From Larsenimonas salina (GTDB taxonomy: Bacteria > Pseudomonadota > Gammaproteobacteria > Pseudomonadales > Halomonadaceae): a stretch of DNA of 64,000 nt. This document shows positions 46,521 to 56,919 of this stretch, in pieces. Positions within the stretch are counted from its first letter, which is position 1. Each line of letters starts with the position of its first letter. The translations under genes were made by a program, and so were the position numbers. The notes beneath the pieces were generated by a model, which was not told the DNA's origin, did not search any database, and saw nothing but the letters and a program-made list of their open reading frames with translations. The stretch covers positions 806,001 through 870,000 of the forward strand of contig NZ_JAMLJJ010000001.1 in assembly GCF_023736155.1 (NCBI RefSeq), given 5' to 3'.

Positions 46521-48008
46521 TTAATTCACGCCAAGTTCCTTGTACCGCTTCTCGAGTACCTTGGTGCGTTTTTTGGAGGGCGCACCCAAGAGGCTGATCG
46601 CATGACGCAAGCGCGCACGCGTGACATCAGCGCCCAGAATTACCATGGCGTCCATGACCGATGTCGAGGCCGTGCTGCCGGTGATCGCCACGAATACTGG
46701 CGCCAGGAATTGCTTCATCTTGAGCTCGAAGTGCTCCGAAAGCATTTTGACCTCAGCCATGACATGCGCCTTGTCCCACTCTCGCAGCGCTTCCAAGCGC
46801 CACAGCAGCAGCTGAAGCAGATCCACAATCGTCTCACGCTCCATGTTGACGTCATCGAAGCTTGCTTCCTTGAGCGCCGGATACCCTGCAAAGAAGTGAC
46901 CCGCCAGCGGCATGACATCGGAAAGCGTCTGAACCCTCGGGCGAATCTGGGGGAGAATCTGATCGATATACCCCTCGTTGAACGCCCACTGGATCAAGTG
47001 GCGCTTCAGTGCGTCATCTGAGAGATCATCACGCAGATACACCCCGTTCAGCCAGGTCAGCTTCTCGAGATCAAACACCGGACCGCCGAGCGAAACACGA
47101 GTGATGTCGAACGCGCTCATCATCTCATCGAGGGTGAACTTTTCACGCTCATCGGGCATCGACCAACCCATGCGCCCGAGATAATTGATCACCGCCTGCG
47201 GCAAAAAGCCCATCTTGCGGTAGTAATTGATCGAAGTCGGGTTCTTGCGCTTGGAAAGCTTCGACTTGTCCGGATTGCGAAGCAGCGGCATGTGGCACAA
47301 CACCGGCATGTCCCACCCGAAATACTCGTAAAGCAGCTTGTGCTTCGGCGCCGAATTGATCCACTCCTCACCGCGCAGCACATGCGTAATACCCATCAGA
47401 TGGTCATCAACGATGTTGGCCAGGTGATAGGTAGGCATGCCATCGGACTTGAGCAGGATCTGGGCATCGACCTGCGCCCAGTCGAGTTCGATGTCACCGC
47501 GCAGCATGTCATTGACGATGCATACACCCTCGCTTGGCACCTTCATGCGCACGACATACGGCCACTGTTCGGCCTCACGCGTGTCGAACTCATCCTGTGA
47601 GAGCAACAGATCTTCATATTTAAGCGCGGCGAACTGACCCTGCGCCTTGCGCTCATCGCGAAGGGCATCAAGCTCCTCGGACGTGCGATAGCATTTGAAG
47701 GCGTGTCCGGCATTCAATAGCTGCTCGGCGTATTGTGCGTAGATCGTGCCGCGCTCACTTTGACGATAAGGGCCGTGTGGCCCGCCCACATCCGGACCTT
47801 CGTCCCACTCAAGACCGAGCCAGCGCAGGCTGTCGAGAATCATTTGCTCCGAGGACGCGGTCGAGCGGCTCTGATCGGTGTCCTCGATGCGAAGAATGAA
47901 TTGACCGCCGTGCTGGCGCGCGAAACACAGATTGAACAAGGCTATATACGCTGTTCCTACATGAGGATCCCCCGTTGGGGAAGGCGCGACACGCGTTCTT
48001 ACCGTCAT
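46521..48008 (-). CDS. gltX: Glutamyl-tRNA synthetase
   Basis: This class I synthetase charges tRNA-Glu. The 495-residue product has the HIGH-type region [11 protein letters not shown] near residues 8-18, R-I-E-D-T-D-Q near 41 and the KMSKS counterpart K-L-S-K-R-K near 254. The C-terminal half is the helical anticodon domain. It stops next to the promoter of the tRNA-Ala/tRNA-Glu operon, so the enzyme and its tRNA are neighbours. It is divergent from cydD. Confidence 0.97.
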   Translation of the reverse strand: MTVRTRVAPSPTGDPHVGTAYIALFNLCFARQHGGQFILRIEDTDQSRSTASSEQMILDSLRWLGLEWDEGPDVGGPHGPYRQSERGTIYAQYAEQLLNAGHAFKCYRTSEELDALRDERKAQGQFAALKYEDLLLSQDEFDTREAEQWPYVVRMKVPSEGVCIVNDMLRGDIELDWAQVDAQILLKSDGMPTYHLANIVDDHLMGITHVLRGEEWINSAPKHKLLYEYFGWDMPVLCHMPLLRNPDKSKLSKRKNPTSINYYRKMGFLPQAVINYLGRMGWSMPDEREKFTLDEMMSAFDITRVSLGGPVFDLEKLTWLNGVYLRDDLSDDALKRHLIQWAFNEGYIDQILPQIRPRVQTLSDVMPLAGHFFAGYPALKEASFDDVNMERETIVDLLQLLLWRLEALREWDKAHVMAEVKMLSEHFELKMKQFLAPVFVAITGSTASTSVMDAMVILGADVTRARLRHAISLLGAPSKKRTKVLEKRYKELGVN

Positions 48009-48148
48009 AAACTCTCAACCATTGCCACTTTGAATGTGAAGCCGGTCATTATACGAGAAGTCCGCATCAGGTTCGACGTGCGACAACCGGCCTCTGTCGA
48101 CGAAATACCCATGTATTACACTGGGTCTTTATTGTCTGCGGAGTGGTT

Positions 48149-49927
48149 ATGCCAAGTCCCCTGACCGCACGTCAATGGCTCTCACGCCATGCAAAGCGCG
48201 CCACCCCCTGGCCCCAGACCGCGGTCGCCGCCGCTCTGGCGTCTACCCTCTGTCTCTTCGTTCAAGCCTGGGCAATCGCCTCGATCGCGCAGGAGATGGT
48301 GCTTGGCCACGGCGATCCACTTAAGCTCTGGCTCCCCTTTGCCGCACTGCCGCTTGCATTTTTCACCCGCGGGGGGCTTGCCTGGCTCAAGACAGTGGCC
48401 GGTACACGCGCGGGTATCCACGTTCGGCAATCCGTTCGCGCCGACGTGTTCGAGCGCATCGGCGAACGCGGCCCTCTCTGGGCTCAGCGCCAACACAGCG
48501 CCACCCTCGGCAATCGCGTATGGGACCAGGTTGATGCGTTGCACGGCTATTACGCCGATTACCGTCCGCAGGTCATTCTGAGCGCTCTGATTCCGCTCAT
48601 GATTCTGGTCGTCGTGTTTCCGCTCAACTGGGCCGCGGGGGTGATTCTATTGGTGACCGGCCCGCTCATCCCGATGAACATGGCCTTGATCGGCATGGGC
48701 GCCAAGTCACGCCAAAAAGCCCAGTTTCAGGAAATGGCCCGCATGAGCCGGCATTTCTCGGACACGCTGCGTGGCCTGCCGACCCTTAAGCTGTTCGGTC
48801 TTGGCCGCCAGCAGGCCGGCGCCATCTACAAGGTGTCGGAGGCGTTTCGCCGCCAAACCATGCGTGTGCTGCGCCTGGCGTTTCTCTCCTCGACCGCGCT
48901 CGAGTTCTTCGCCTCGGTATCGATCGCCATTCTTGCCATCTACATCGGCTTCGTTTACCTCGGAAAATTCGAGTTCGGCGACTGGGGCCATGGCCTGGAT
49001 CTTTTCACGGGGCTGTTCATACTGATTCTGGCCCCCGAGTTCTACCAGCCACTGCGAGAGCTTGGTACGCACTACCACGCCAAGGCCGAGGCTGAGGCCG
49101 CTGCCGAAGACCTCATGGCGCTCCTAGCGCCGGAAGAATCGACCCCTGACGGCACCCCCTACGCCGAGTGGACGGTACCTGCGTCACTTGGGCTAACGCT
49201 CAAGGGCGTTTGCGCTCGTTACGACGGCCACTCACTAAACGCCATCGATTCCCTCGATCTCGAACTTGCACCGAATACCACCACCGCCATTGTCGGACCG
49301 AGTGGTGCTGGCAAGTCGACCCTCCTTGCCTTGATCACTCGGGCACTGACCCCATCGGAAGGCAACCTGTACACCCATGATGGCCAGCCCCTCAGTGGCA
49401 TTTCTGTCGAGCAATGGCGTAAGGCGCTTGGTTGGGTCGGCCAACGAAGCGCCCTCCTGACCGGCACACTTGCGGATAATCTGAGACTGGCCGACCCGGC
49501 CCTTAAGGATGAAGCGCTCTGGGAGGCGCTTTCGGACGTGGGGCTGGCAGCCTGGGCAACCGAATTACCTCAGGGCCTTGCCACCCGACTCGGTGAAGGT
49601 GGGCAACCCGTCTCGGGCGGGCAGGCAAGGCGCATCGCGCTTGCCCGCGCAGTACTCAGGGACGCGCCGCTGATTCTTCTGGATGAGCCGACGGCAAGCC
49701 TTGACCAGCAAAGCGAGCGCGACATCATCGAGGTGCTGGCGCGACTCAAGGCCACCCGCACTCTGGTGATTCTGACGCATCGACTTGACCTTCTGAGCCT
49801 GGCCGATCAGATCGTACGGCTCGAGCGCGGCCGCGGGCGAACGTACTCATCTGCCGCCCAACTGGCCGATGTCACGCCCGATGACGAGTCACCAAGCGCG
49901 GCGTCGTTTCAGGGAGACACCCCATGA
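48149..49927 (+). CDS. cydD: ABC exporter subunit CydD (cytochrome bd assembly)
   Basis: CydDC is an inner-membrane ABC exporter needed to assemble cytochrome bd oxidase; reported substrates are thiols or haem. The 592-residue half-transporter (E. coli 588) has six membrane helices up to about residue 300. It has Walker A G-P-S-G-A-G-K-S-T near 385, the signature V-S-G-G-Q near 488, and Walker B L-I-L-L-D-E-P. The ATG at 48149 has a CGGAG site 5 bases upstream; a GTG at 48143 is the alternative. It overlaps cydC by four bases. Confidence 0.94.
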   Translation: MPSPLTARQWLSRHAKRATPWPQTAVAAALASTLCLFVQAWAIASIAQEMVLGHGDPLKLWLPFAALPLAFFTRGGLAWLKTVAGTRAGIHVRQSVRADVFERIGERGPLWAQRQHSATLGNRVWDQVDALHGYYADYRPQVILSALIPLMILVVVFPLNWAAGVILLVTGPLIPMNMALIGMGAKSRQKAQFQEMARMSRHFSDTLRGLPTLKLFGLGRQQAGAIYKVSEAFRRQTMRVLRLAFLSSTALEFFASVSIAILAIYIGFVYLGKFEFGDWGHGLDLFTGLFILILAPEFYQPLRELGTHYHAKAEAEAAAEDLMALLAPEESTPDGTPYAEWTVPASLGLTLKGVCARYDGHSLNAIDSLDLELAPNTTTAIVGPSGAGKSTLLALITRALTPSEGNLYTHDGQPLSGISVEQWRKALGWVGQRSALLTGTLADNLRLADPALKDEALWEALSDVGLAAWATELPQGLATRLGEGGQPVSGGQARRIALARAVLRDAPLILLDEPTASLDQQSERDIIEVLARLKATRTLVILTHRLDLLSLADQIVRLERGRGRTYSSAAQLADVTPDDESPSAASFQGDTP

Positions 49928-51678
49928 CCGATCATCGCCAGGCATCACTACGCCCCTACCTCAGCCAGATGCGCCCGTTTCTGCCACTGCTGGCAGCCGG
50001 GGTCGTTTTGAATCTGATCGCAGCGCTTTCCACCATTGGGCTGATTTCCCTGTCGGGCTGGTTTCTAAGCGCCTCGGCGCTGGCCGGAGTGAGCGCGGCC
50101 ACTGCCCACAGCTTCAACTACTTCCTGCCGTCTGCCGGTGTGCGCTTTTTCGCAGTCACCCGCACACTCGGCCGCTATGGCGAGCGCATCACCACCCACG
50201 AAGGCACCTTCAAGCTGCTTTCGACGCTTAGGCGGCGCCTCTTTCTTGCCATCGAGCCCCTCTCCCCGTCCGAGCTCCAAACGCACGGCAGCAGTGAACT
50301 ACTCACCCGCCTGACCCGAGACATCGACGCACTCGATGGTCTTTACGTTCGCGTGATTACCCCCTCGATCGTCGCCGTACTTGCCATCATGACCTGCGGT
50401 GTGGTGATGGGCGTTTTTGCCCTCTGGATCGGTCTGGGCGCGGCGCTTTCATTGCTTATCGCCGGCACATTCGGCCCCTGGTGGGCGCTCAAGCGCGGGG
50501 CCGGCGTGTCTAGCCGATGGCACACACTGGACACCACCAACCGCACGCGACTCCAGGAGCGGCTGAGCGGCATGACGGAGCTGATGATCTATGGCTGCTG
50601 GCGCGATGAGGTGACCGCCTTATTGACACGCCAGCGTGATCGGGATACCCGCGAGCTCGAGCTTGCTCGTCTATGGGGGCGCTCACAGCTTTTAACCCAA
50701 GTGCTTTTGGGCATTACCTTGACCGGAGTCATGGCAGGCGCGGCCTATCTGGCCCATCAAAATGCACTGGACCCCACGTTGATCGCACTGCTGGGATTGA
50801 CCGTTTTGGCCGGGTTTGAGGCGATTACCTCGCTGCCCCGGGCCTTTCAGGAGCTGGGTAAGATCCGGCGCGCGGCAGGGCGCATCGATGCCGTGATAGA
50901 GGGCACCAGCACGATCGTATTTCCGAACATCGATCATGCGCCCCCCAAGGGCCATCGACTCGTGATCGAGCACGTCTGCGTTCGCTTCACTCGAGAAACA
51001 CCGGCCCTTAACGGTGTATCACTGACCCTTGAAGAACACCAACATCTTGCCTTGATAGGGCCCTCCGGCAGCGGCAAGACCAGCCTGATCAACGCGTTGA
51101 CGCGATTCATCGAGCTTGATTCCGGAACCATCACACTGGGCGGCGTATCCATTGATGCCTTGAGCGAACCAACGCTTCGACGCCAAATGGCCGTTGCCTC
51201 ACAGGATACGCATCTATTTACCACCACTTACCGCGAGAACCTGCGTCTGGGCGCACCAAACGCCTCGGATGAGACATTCATTGAGGTATTGAGCGCGCTG
51301 GATCTTGGTGAATGGCTCGCGTCGCAGCCAGACGGGCTCGACAGCTGGCCAGACGAAGGCGGAAGCTCGCTTTCCGGCGGCCAGCTTCGCCGCTTTGGCG
51401 TTGCACGAGCGCTGATCTCAAGCGCGCCGATTCTGATTCTGGATGAGCCTACGGAAGGACTCGACCGGGCAAGTGAACTGCGTGTGCTGGACGCCATCTA
51501 TCACTACGCCCAGGGGCGCACGCTGATTTTGATCACTCACAAGATGACCGCGCTTTCGCAGATGGACCGTATCGCGGTACTCGAACACGGTCGCCTGATC
51601 GAGCACGGCACACCCCAAGCGCTTTTAAACACACCCAACAGCCGGTTTCGTGCGCTGAACCAACAATTGAAACTGTGA
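49924..51678 (+). CDS. cydC: ABC exporter subunit CydC (cytochrome bd assembly)
   Basis: This second half-transporter of the CydDC heterodimer has 584 residues (E. coli 573). Six membrane helices precede the nucleotide-binding domain with Walker A G-P-S-G-S-G-K-T-S near 380, signature L-S-G-G-Q-L-R-R near 484 and Walker B I-L-I-L-D-E-P-T. The start overlaps the cydD stop (ATGA), indicating coupled translation. No terminator is visible after it. Confidence 0.93.
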   Translation: MTDHRQASLRPYLSQMRPFLPLLAAGVVLNLIAALSTIGLISLSGWFLSASALAGVSAATAHSFNYFLPSAGVRFFAVTRTLGRYGERITTHEGTFKLLSTLRRRLFLAIEPLSPSELQTHGSSELLTRLTRDIDALDGLYVRVITPSIVAVLAIMTCGVVMGVFALWIGLGAALSLLIAGTFGPWWALKRGAGVSSRWHTLDTTNRTRLQERLSGMTELMIYGCWRDEVTALLTRQRDRDTRELELARLWGRSQLLTQVLLGITLTGVMAGAAYLAHQNALDPTLIALLGLTVLAGFEAITSLPRAFQELGKIRRAAGRIDAVIEGTSTIVFPNIDHAPPKGHRLVIEHVCVRFTRETPALNGVSLTLEEHQHLALIGPSGSGKTSLINALTRFIELDSGTITLGGVSIDALSEPTLRRQMAVASQDTHLFTTTYRENLRLGAPNASDETFIEVLSALDLGEWLASQPDGLDSWPDEGGSSLSGGQLRRFGVARALISSAPILILDEPTEGLDRASELRVLDAIYHYAQGRTLILITHKMTALSQMDRIAVLEHGRLIEHGTPQALLNTPNSRFRALNQQLKL

Positions 51679-51766
51679 CGTCGCACGGACCACGACTGCT
51701 CTACACTTTACGGCTGGATGAGCGCTTTGCGATCACGAGCAGACATGATTCAGGAAAGGATACCGT

Positions 51767-52498
51767 ATGTTCTCTCACCTCCCCTCCCCGTTTAACGCCC
51801 TGATCACCGGCACAGGTGGGCTCGGCGTGGCGTTTGCCAATGCCCTGCTTGAGAGCGACTCGCTTGGTTCGTTGACCCTTGCCTCGCGCTCACCGGCCGA
51901 GGGCGTTACCGCCGATGATCGAGTAACCGAGATCACGACCGACCTCTCAAGCGAGGAAGGCCAGCGTGAACTGGCCGGCCAGCTTCCCGACCACGTACAC
52001 CTCTGGCTTCATACGGTAGGCGTGCTTCACAGCGACACAATTTCGCCGGAAAAACGCCTCGAGCATTTAACGACCGATCAGCTTACCGAGAGCTTTCGCA
52101 TCAATACGGCCACCTTCGGCGGTCTGCTCGGCCAACTTGCGCCAAGGATCTCAAGACAGCCCGCGCTGATCGGAGTGTTGTCGGCGCGCATAGGGTCGAT
52201 CGGTGACAACCGCCTCGGAGGCTGGTACGGCTACCGGGCGAGCAAGGCTGCACTCAACATGCTGGTCAAGACCGCCTCGGTTGAGCTGGAACGCCGGAAT
52301 CCGGAAGCCATCATCGTAAGCCTTCACCCTGGCACCACCGACACCGGGCTCTCGAAGCCGTTTCAAGGCCACGTACCCGATAACAAGCTCTTTACCCCAA
52401 GCTACGCCGCCGACGCGCTTCTCACGGTCCTTGCCAACCGAACACCCGATGACAGCGGCAGTTTCTGGGACTGGAATGACACCCCGATCGAGTGGTAA
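51767..52498 (+). CDS. Short-chain dehydrogenase/reductase (C-factor-like)
   Basis: The 243-residue SDR has an N-terminal T-G-x-G-G-L-G nucleotide site near residues 15-21, a catalytic Ser near 143 and the Y-x3-K pair in Y-G-Y-R-A-S-K near 155. P-G-T-T-D-T follows near 189. It resembles the CsgA/C-factor subgroup of unknown substrate. An AGGA site precedes the ATG. It converges on a quinone oxidoreductase gene with a gap of 14 bases. Confidence 0.87.
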   Translation: MFSHLPSPFNALITGTGGLGVAFANALLESDSLGSLTLASRSPAEGVTADDRVTEITTDLSSEEGQRELAGQLPDHVHLWLHTVGVLHSDTISPEKRLEHLTTDQLTESFRINTATFGGLLGQLAPRISRQPALIGVLSARIGSIGDNRLGGWYGYRASKAALNMLVKTASVELERRNPEAIIVSLHPGTTDTGLSKPFQGHVPDNKLFTPSYAADALLTVLANRTPDDSGSFWDWNDTPIEW

Positions 52499-52512
52499 GC
52501 CTTAAAAAAACG

Positions 52513-53490
52513 CTAAGGAATGAGCAGCGTTGCCCCGGTCGTGCGGCGCTGCATCAAGGCGTCCTGCGCCTTGCCCGCCTCGGAAAGCGCAAAGCGCTGG
52601 TTGATCTGAACGTCGATAGCGCCGCGCTCGATCATGTCAAAAAGCTCAGCCGCCATCGCCTTTCGCCGAGACGGCGTATCGGCGTAGCCGCCAAGACTTG
52701 GCCGCGTCACAAAAAGTGAGCCCTTCTGATTAAGGATACCTAGATTGACGCCTTCGACGGGGCCGGAGGCGTTGCCGAAACTGACGATCAGCCCACGCCG
52801 TTTTACACAGTCAAGCGATACCGGCCAGGTATCCTTGCCGACGGAATCGTATACCACGTCGCACAGCTCATTGTCGGTCAGTGCCTTGACGCGCTCGACT
52901 ACATCCTCGGTGGTGTAATTGATGATGGCATCGGCGCCCAACGATCGAGCAAGCTCGGCCTTTTCATCGGTGGATACGGTACCGATCAATCGCGCCCCGA
53001 GCGCATTGGCCCATTGACAGGCCAGTGTTCCAACCCCGCCTGCAGCAGCGTGAAACAAGATTGTATCTCCGGCCTTGACCTCATGAACCTGACGCAACAG
53101 GTACTGAACGGTCATGCCTTTAAGAAGGCTCGCCGCAGCCACGTCGAACGAAATCGACTCAGGAAGCGGTATCAAAAACTCGGCCGGCAGGCAGTGCAGC
53201 TGTGAATAGGCGCCGAGGGGCCCCTGGGCGTAGGCCACTCGGTCTCCCGGTGAAAACGCTTGAACATCTTCACCAACCGCTTCGATGATGCCGGCGGCTT
53301 CGGTACCCAGGCCCGAAGGAAACGACGACACCGGATACAGCCCTTCGCGCCCATAGATATCGATGAAATTCATGCCAATGGCCTGGTTTCTAACCAGCAC
53401 CTCATTAGCGCCTGGTGTCTGGGTCGGCACCTCCACATACTCAAGCACCTCACTGCCGCCATGTCGTGAAAACCGGATACCGTGCGTCAT
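52513..53490 (-). CDS. qorA: NADPH:quinone oxidoreductase (QorA-like)
   Basis: This 325-residue zinc-free medium-chain reductase (E. coli QorA 327) starts M-T-H-G-I-R-F. It has N-x-I-D-x-Y-x-R-x-G near residue 42, a nucleotide-binding A-A-A-G-G-V-G near 150, and lacks the structural Cys lobe of alcohol dehydrogenases. It is expected to reduce quinones with NADPH in the cytosol. GAGGAG lies before the ATG at 53490; an in-frame ATG at 53514 is less likely. Confidence 0.93.
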   Translation of the reverse strand: MTHGIRFSRHGGSEVLEYVEVPTQTPGANEVLVRNQAIGMNFIDIYGREGLYPVSSFPSGLGTEAAGIIEAVGEDVQAFSPGDRVAYAQGPLGAYSQLHCLPAEFLIPLPESISFDVAAASLLKGMTVQYLLRQVHEVKAGDTILFHAAAGGVGTLACQWANALGARLIGTVSTDEKAELARSLGADAIINYTTEDVVERVKALTDNELCDVVYDSVGKDTWPVSLDCVKRRGLIVSFGNASGPVEGVNLGILNQKGSLFVTRPSLGGYADTPSRRKAMAAELFDMIERGAIDVQINQRFALSEAGKAQDALMQRRTTGATLLIP

Positions 53491-53802
53491 TTGAATACTC
53501 TCCTCGGGGGTCATGTCGTTACTTGCTCAGAAGCGTAGATCACCCAAGAGGTACTCAGGTATCAAAAATGCACAGAACGTGACTCGGCTTTAAAGAGGAC
53601 CGCTCAAATAACAGTCAACTGAGGGCGCGCAAAACTCGCGTAGTGATTTGCGACATTTTTTAACGTCGTCGCGCGGTATTTTCAGTTAAGGTGCAGACCG
53701 ACTGGGGAAACTCATTCTAAATTGTTAGATAAAATCCATATAAGCACACTTAGGTATTAGTACTTTATAATTGCCAGACATGAATGATAACGAGAGCTAT
53801 TC
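53491..53802. other. A+T-rich intergenic region upstream of the XRE-type regulator (312 bases)
   Basis: No gene was found. The right half is markedly A+T-rich compared with the surrounding chromosome. It contains a TATAAT at 53766-53771 on the plus strand, about 32 bases before the regulator start, without a clear -35. No operator repeats were identified with confidence. Confidence 0.5.
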
Positions 53803-54423
53803 ATGAACAAGCTAGGCGAGCGTATACGTGATCTGCGTGAACAGGCTGGTATTAGCAAGGCAGCCCTGGCAAGACGTGTTGGCGTATCCGACGTCACGAT
53901 TTCTTACTGGGAAAGCGGCGCAATCCAGCGGGTCGGTCATTCACGTTTAGGGCCATTGTCGAAAGCATTGGGTTGTAGTGTCGGGTACCTTCTTGGTGAT
54001 TCCCGTATGAGCGTATCGGAGACCAAGGCGGTCTACGACGCGTCTACAAACCATGTTCCGATCTATCAACTGACACAGAACCCGGAGTGTCTTGGTGGGA
54101 AAACCGCAGCACAAACCATGATTCCGACAGGGTTATTACCGGATTATTGGAAGGCAATAAAAGGGTTTTTACTATGTACCGAACCTGACCAGAGCTTTGA
54201 TTTCTTTGGACACGGTGAGTGGCTTTTTGTCGTACCCGCGCTGCGCTTTACCGAGTCGGGCTTGTACGTTGTCGAAGAGCAGCGCCAGCTCAAGATTCGG
54301 CGCCTGCTCCTCGATGATGGCCAGTGCGATGCCGAAGACAGCCAGGGTCGACGGGAATCACTCGCGGTGCATTGTCTACCCCGCGCTCGCGTCATGGGCA
54401 GCATGACCCCCATGTCGCTTTAG
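53803..54423 (+). CDS. XRE-family regulator with S24/repressor-like C-terminal domain
   Basis: The 206-residue protein has a lambda-repressor-type helix-turn-helix (about 5-65, A-L-A-R-R-V-G-V-S-D-V-T-I-S). Residues about 85-206 read like the LexA/CI C-terminal fold: a D-Q-S-F-x3-G-H-G-E-W stretch where G-D-S-M-x-P-x-G-D normally stands, and a final A-R-V-M-G-S strand. The expected catalytic Lys in V-K-R-L appears as I-R-R-L, so self-cleavage may be lost; this is an alignment by eye. The A+T-rich upstream region and phage-like layout suggest acquisition by transfer. It is convergent with the porin gene. Confidence 0.75.
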   Translation: MNKLGERIRDLREQAGISKAALARRVGVSDVTISYWESGAIQRVGHSRLGPLSKALGCSVGYLLGDSRMSVSETKAVYDASTNHVPIYQLTQNPECLGGKTAAQTMIPTGLLPDYWKAIKGFLLCTEPDQSFDFFGHGEWLFVVPALRFTESGLYVVEEQRQLKIRRLLLDDGQCDAEDSQGRRESLAVHCLPRARVMGSMTPMSL

Positions 54424-54501
54424 CGAGCCTTTAGCCCGGTCATTACACCGACGTCTTACCCGATAATATTCATTCGGCAACAACGAGTAGACCGCATGGT
54501 G

Positions 54502-55803
54502 TTACAAGGTGGCTTGAACTCTCAAGCCACCGACCACTGCGTCATCCACCTCACCTAACCCGCCCGGGTGCACGATGTATTGAAGGTTCGGCTGCAGCTT
54601 CAACCAACGATTCACACTAACGCCGTAATACACTTCCGTATTGTATTCGCTGCCTTGCGCCGGAAGGTAGGCCGCATCGTCGTAGGTATAGCCCTGTTCG
54701 ATGTTGCTTTGTCGACGCGCATCACTGACGTCGTCGTTGACGTGTACCCAACCAATACCTACACCGACCTCGTCTCTGGGCCGCGCATCGAACGGTCCGA
54801 CATAGCTGAGCGCAGCCGACAAGTACCGATCGATGGTCGAGGTTCGCTGATCGTTATATGCCCCCTGAACCGTGGCAGTCAGCCCCCGATGCGGGTCATT
54901 GTTTCGGGCCGTTAGTTGCTGCTGCGCCACGAAATAGACGCCGAACCGGCGCCCGGTCGTGCCGTCACCGTCTGCTCGATCGGCATCCGCGGTGCTGTAG
55001 TACCCGCCAAGAGCGTATTTGCCGGGCAGTTCCTGTGCAAAAAGCCGGGGTGTCCAGCCTATTTCAGCCGGAATGAGGGTGCCCGTCGTACCACTGTGCT
55101 TCAGATCGAGGGCATTTCGAACGTCAAGGTTGGACGGGTTTTCATTGAAAAACCCGATCTGGGCGTACCACTGCGGCGTCATGTTGAGCCGAACGCGCGC
55201 GGCCCACTGGCTGACCGGCCAGTTATACCAGATCCCCCCGGCCCAATTGCCCGGCTGGCCGCCACCGAGCGCCAGATTTTGAAACTGGCTATCGACCGCG
55301 GCGAAATCGGCACCGACCGGAATGCGGCCCAGTTTTATATCAAGCGCATCATCGAAGTAGGTCTGTCGGTACCAGAGCTGTGTGAGTCGCGTGGTTTGGC
55401 CGCGCCCCCATACTTCCTGTGTCGAGGACAGTGCTCCGGAGTCAGGATTGACCAAGCGATCACGTGTGATGTCCCGGCCGTTGCGATCAGTCAGGGTCAT
55501 CTGGAATTCAGCGTTTGGAATATCAAAGAGCCGCTCCAGATCAAACGCTGCGCCGAGCGTCCATTGGTCGCTGTAGCGCGCTGTTCGATCATGGTTGTAG
55601 CCGCCCGCTGCGTTCCAGGCCGATTCCGATACATAGCCCAGTGTGAAATCGATGCCCTGATCGGAAAGCGATGTGCGTGCCCCGCGCCAGTCACCCAGCA
55701 TCCAGGGCGAGTCCCCATCGAACGCGGAATAGGCGCTGGCGGGCGTGACCACACATACGCTTGCCAACACGCATGCTGCGTTTCTTGCCATGTTCCAGGT
55801 CAT
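54502..55803 (-). CDS. oprB: OprB-family carbohydrate-selective porin
   Basis: The 433-residue precursor has a signal peptide (A-S-A-Y cleavage near residue 24) followed by W-M-L-G-D-W-x-G-x-R, the typical start of mature OprB porins. The long beta-strand-rich barrel contains G-R-I-P-V-G-A-D-F and Y-Y-G-V-S-V-N-R-W-L-K-L-Q-P-N-L-Q-Y-I motifs, the latter conserved near the C-terminus. It should let sugars cross the outer membrane. GGGAG precedes the ATG. No sugar-uptake genes adjoin it, so the substrate is not indicated. Confidence 0.9.
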   Translation of the reverse strand: MTWNMARNAACVLASVCVVTPASAYSAFDGDSPWMLGDWRGARTSLSDQGIDFTLGYVSESAWNAAGGYNHDRTARYSDQWTLGAAFDLERLFDIPNAEFQMTLTDRNGRDITRDRLVNPDSGALSSTQEVWGRGQTTRLTQLWYRQTYFDDALDIKLGRIPVGADFAAVDSQFQNLALGGGQPGNWAGGIWYNWPVSQWAARVRLNMTPQWYAQIGFFNENPSNLDVRNALDLKHSGTTGTLIPAEIGWTPRLFAQELPGKYALGGYYSTADADRADGDGTTGRRFGVYFVAQQQLTARNNDPHRGLTATVQGAYNDQRTSTIDRYLSAALSYVGPFDARPRDEVGVGIGWVHVNDDVSDARRQSNIEQGYTYDDAAYLPAQGSEYNTEVYYGVSVNRWLKLQPNLQYIVHPGGLGEVDDAVVGGLRVQATL

Positions 55804-55914
55804 GATACTGCTCCCGCTTATTATGAAAGTTGTAACGACACCGTCATGATAAGTGGGCTAAAGCTGTGCCCAAACTTAATTTAATAAATAAGACTAAAAC
55901 TTTAGCCTAAGACC

Positions 55915-56919
55915 TTAATGACTCTCCGCCACGATACGACAGGCTTGGTCATAAACCTCAAGACCTGCATCTGCTTTATGCGCGTTTTCAGACAGAAACC
56001 GCCTGAATGTACGCCCACCTCGGCAGCCATGAAACAGACCCAGCAGATGGCGGGTCAGATGATTGAGTTTGACGCCATCTTCCAGCCGACGCGCCAGGTA
56101 CGGACGAAACTGCTCGAGCACCGCCTGGCGCGACAGCGGCTCGGTTGTTTCTCCCCAAAGTGCCTGGTCGAGTCCGGCGAGCAGATACGGATTCTGGTAC
56201 GCCTCACGACCGACCATGACACTATCGACGTGGTTTAGATGACCGCTGCAGGCCTCAAGCGTCTTGATGCCGCCGTTGATGCCAATGTGAAGTTCTGGAT
56301 GCCGCGCCTTCAACCGATAGACCCGGTCATAATCCAGAGGTGGCACATCCCGGTTTTCCTTGGGAGACAGCCCCTGAAGCCAGGCCTTGCGGGCATGAAC
56401 GGTAAACACCTGCGCGCCGGCGTCAGCGACGATGTCGATGAAGCGAGACAGATCCCGCTCACTGTCCTGATCGTCGATACCGATACGGCATTTTACCGTG
56501 ACCGGAATAGAGACAGCCGACTGCATGGCCGAGACGCAGCGGCCCACCAGCTCGGGGTGCGCCATCAAGCAGGCGCCGATCATGTTGTTCTGCACACGAT
56601 CGCTTGGGCACCCAACGTTCAGGTTGACCTCATCGAATCCCCACGCCTCGGCAATGCCCGCGCACTCGGCCAGGGCACCCGGATCACTTCCCCCAAGCTG
56701 AAGGGCCAGCGGATATTCCATTTCATCGTGCCCGATAAAGCGCTCGCGCGGAGTGCCATGCAGTAATGCGCCGGTGGTTACCATCTCAGTATAAAGAAGC
56801 GCATTGCGGGTCATGAGCCGGGCAAGCACCCGGTAATCGCGGGTCGTCCACTCCATCATGGGGGCTACGGAAAACCGACGCGCTTGATCCAAAGGGGTAT
56901 ATTGCGTTTTATCAGTCAC
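55915..56919 (-). CDS. dusA: tRNA-dihydrouridine(20/20a) synthase DusA
   Basis: DusA uses FMN and NADPH to reduce U20/U20a in the tRNA D-loop. The frame gives 334 residues from a GTG at 56919. Family motifs are R-F-S-V-A-P-M-M-E-W-T, the catalytic Cys in N-V-G-C-P-S near residue 105, K-x-R-I-G-I and H-A-R-K near 180. It also has the C-terminal G-x5-R-R-F-L-S. An in-frame ATG at 57018 adds a poorly conserved extension, and the GTG lacks a good ribosome site, so the start is uncertain. Confidence 0.93.
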   Translation of the reverse strand: MTDKTQYTPLDQARRFSVAPMMEWTTRDYRVLARLMTRNALLYTEMVTTGALLHGTPRERFIGHDEMEYPLALQLGGSDPGALAECAGIAEAWGFDEVNLNVGCPSDRVQNNMIGACLMAHPELVGRCVSAMQSAVSIPVTVKCRIGIDDQDSERDLSRFIDIVADAGAQVFTVHARKAWLQGLSPKENRDVPPLDYDRVYRLKARHPELHIGINGGIKTLEACSGHLNHVDSVMVGREAYQNPYLLAGLDQALWGETTEPLSRQAVLEQFRPYLARRLEDGVKLNHLTRHLLGLFHGCRGGRTFRRFLSENAHKADAGLEVYDQACRIVAESH

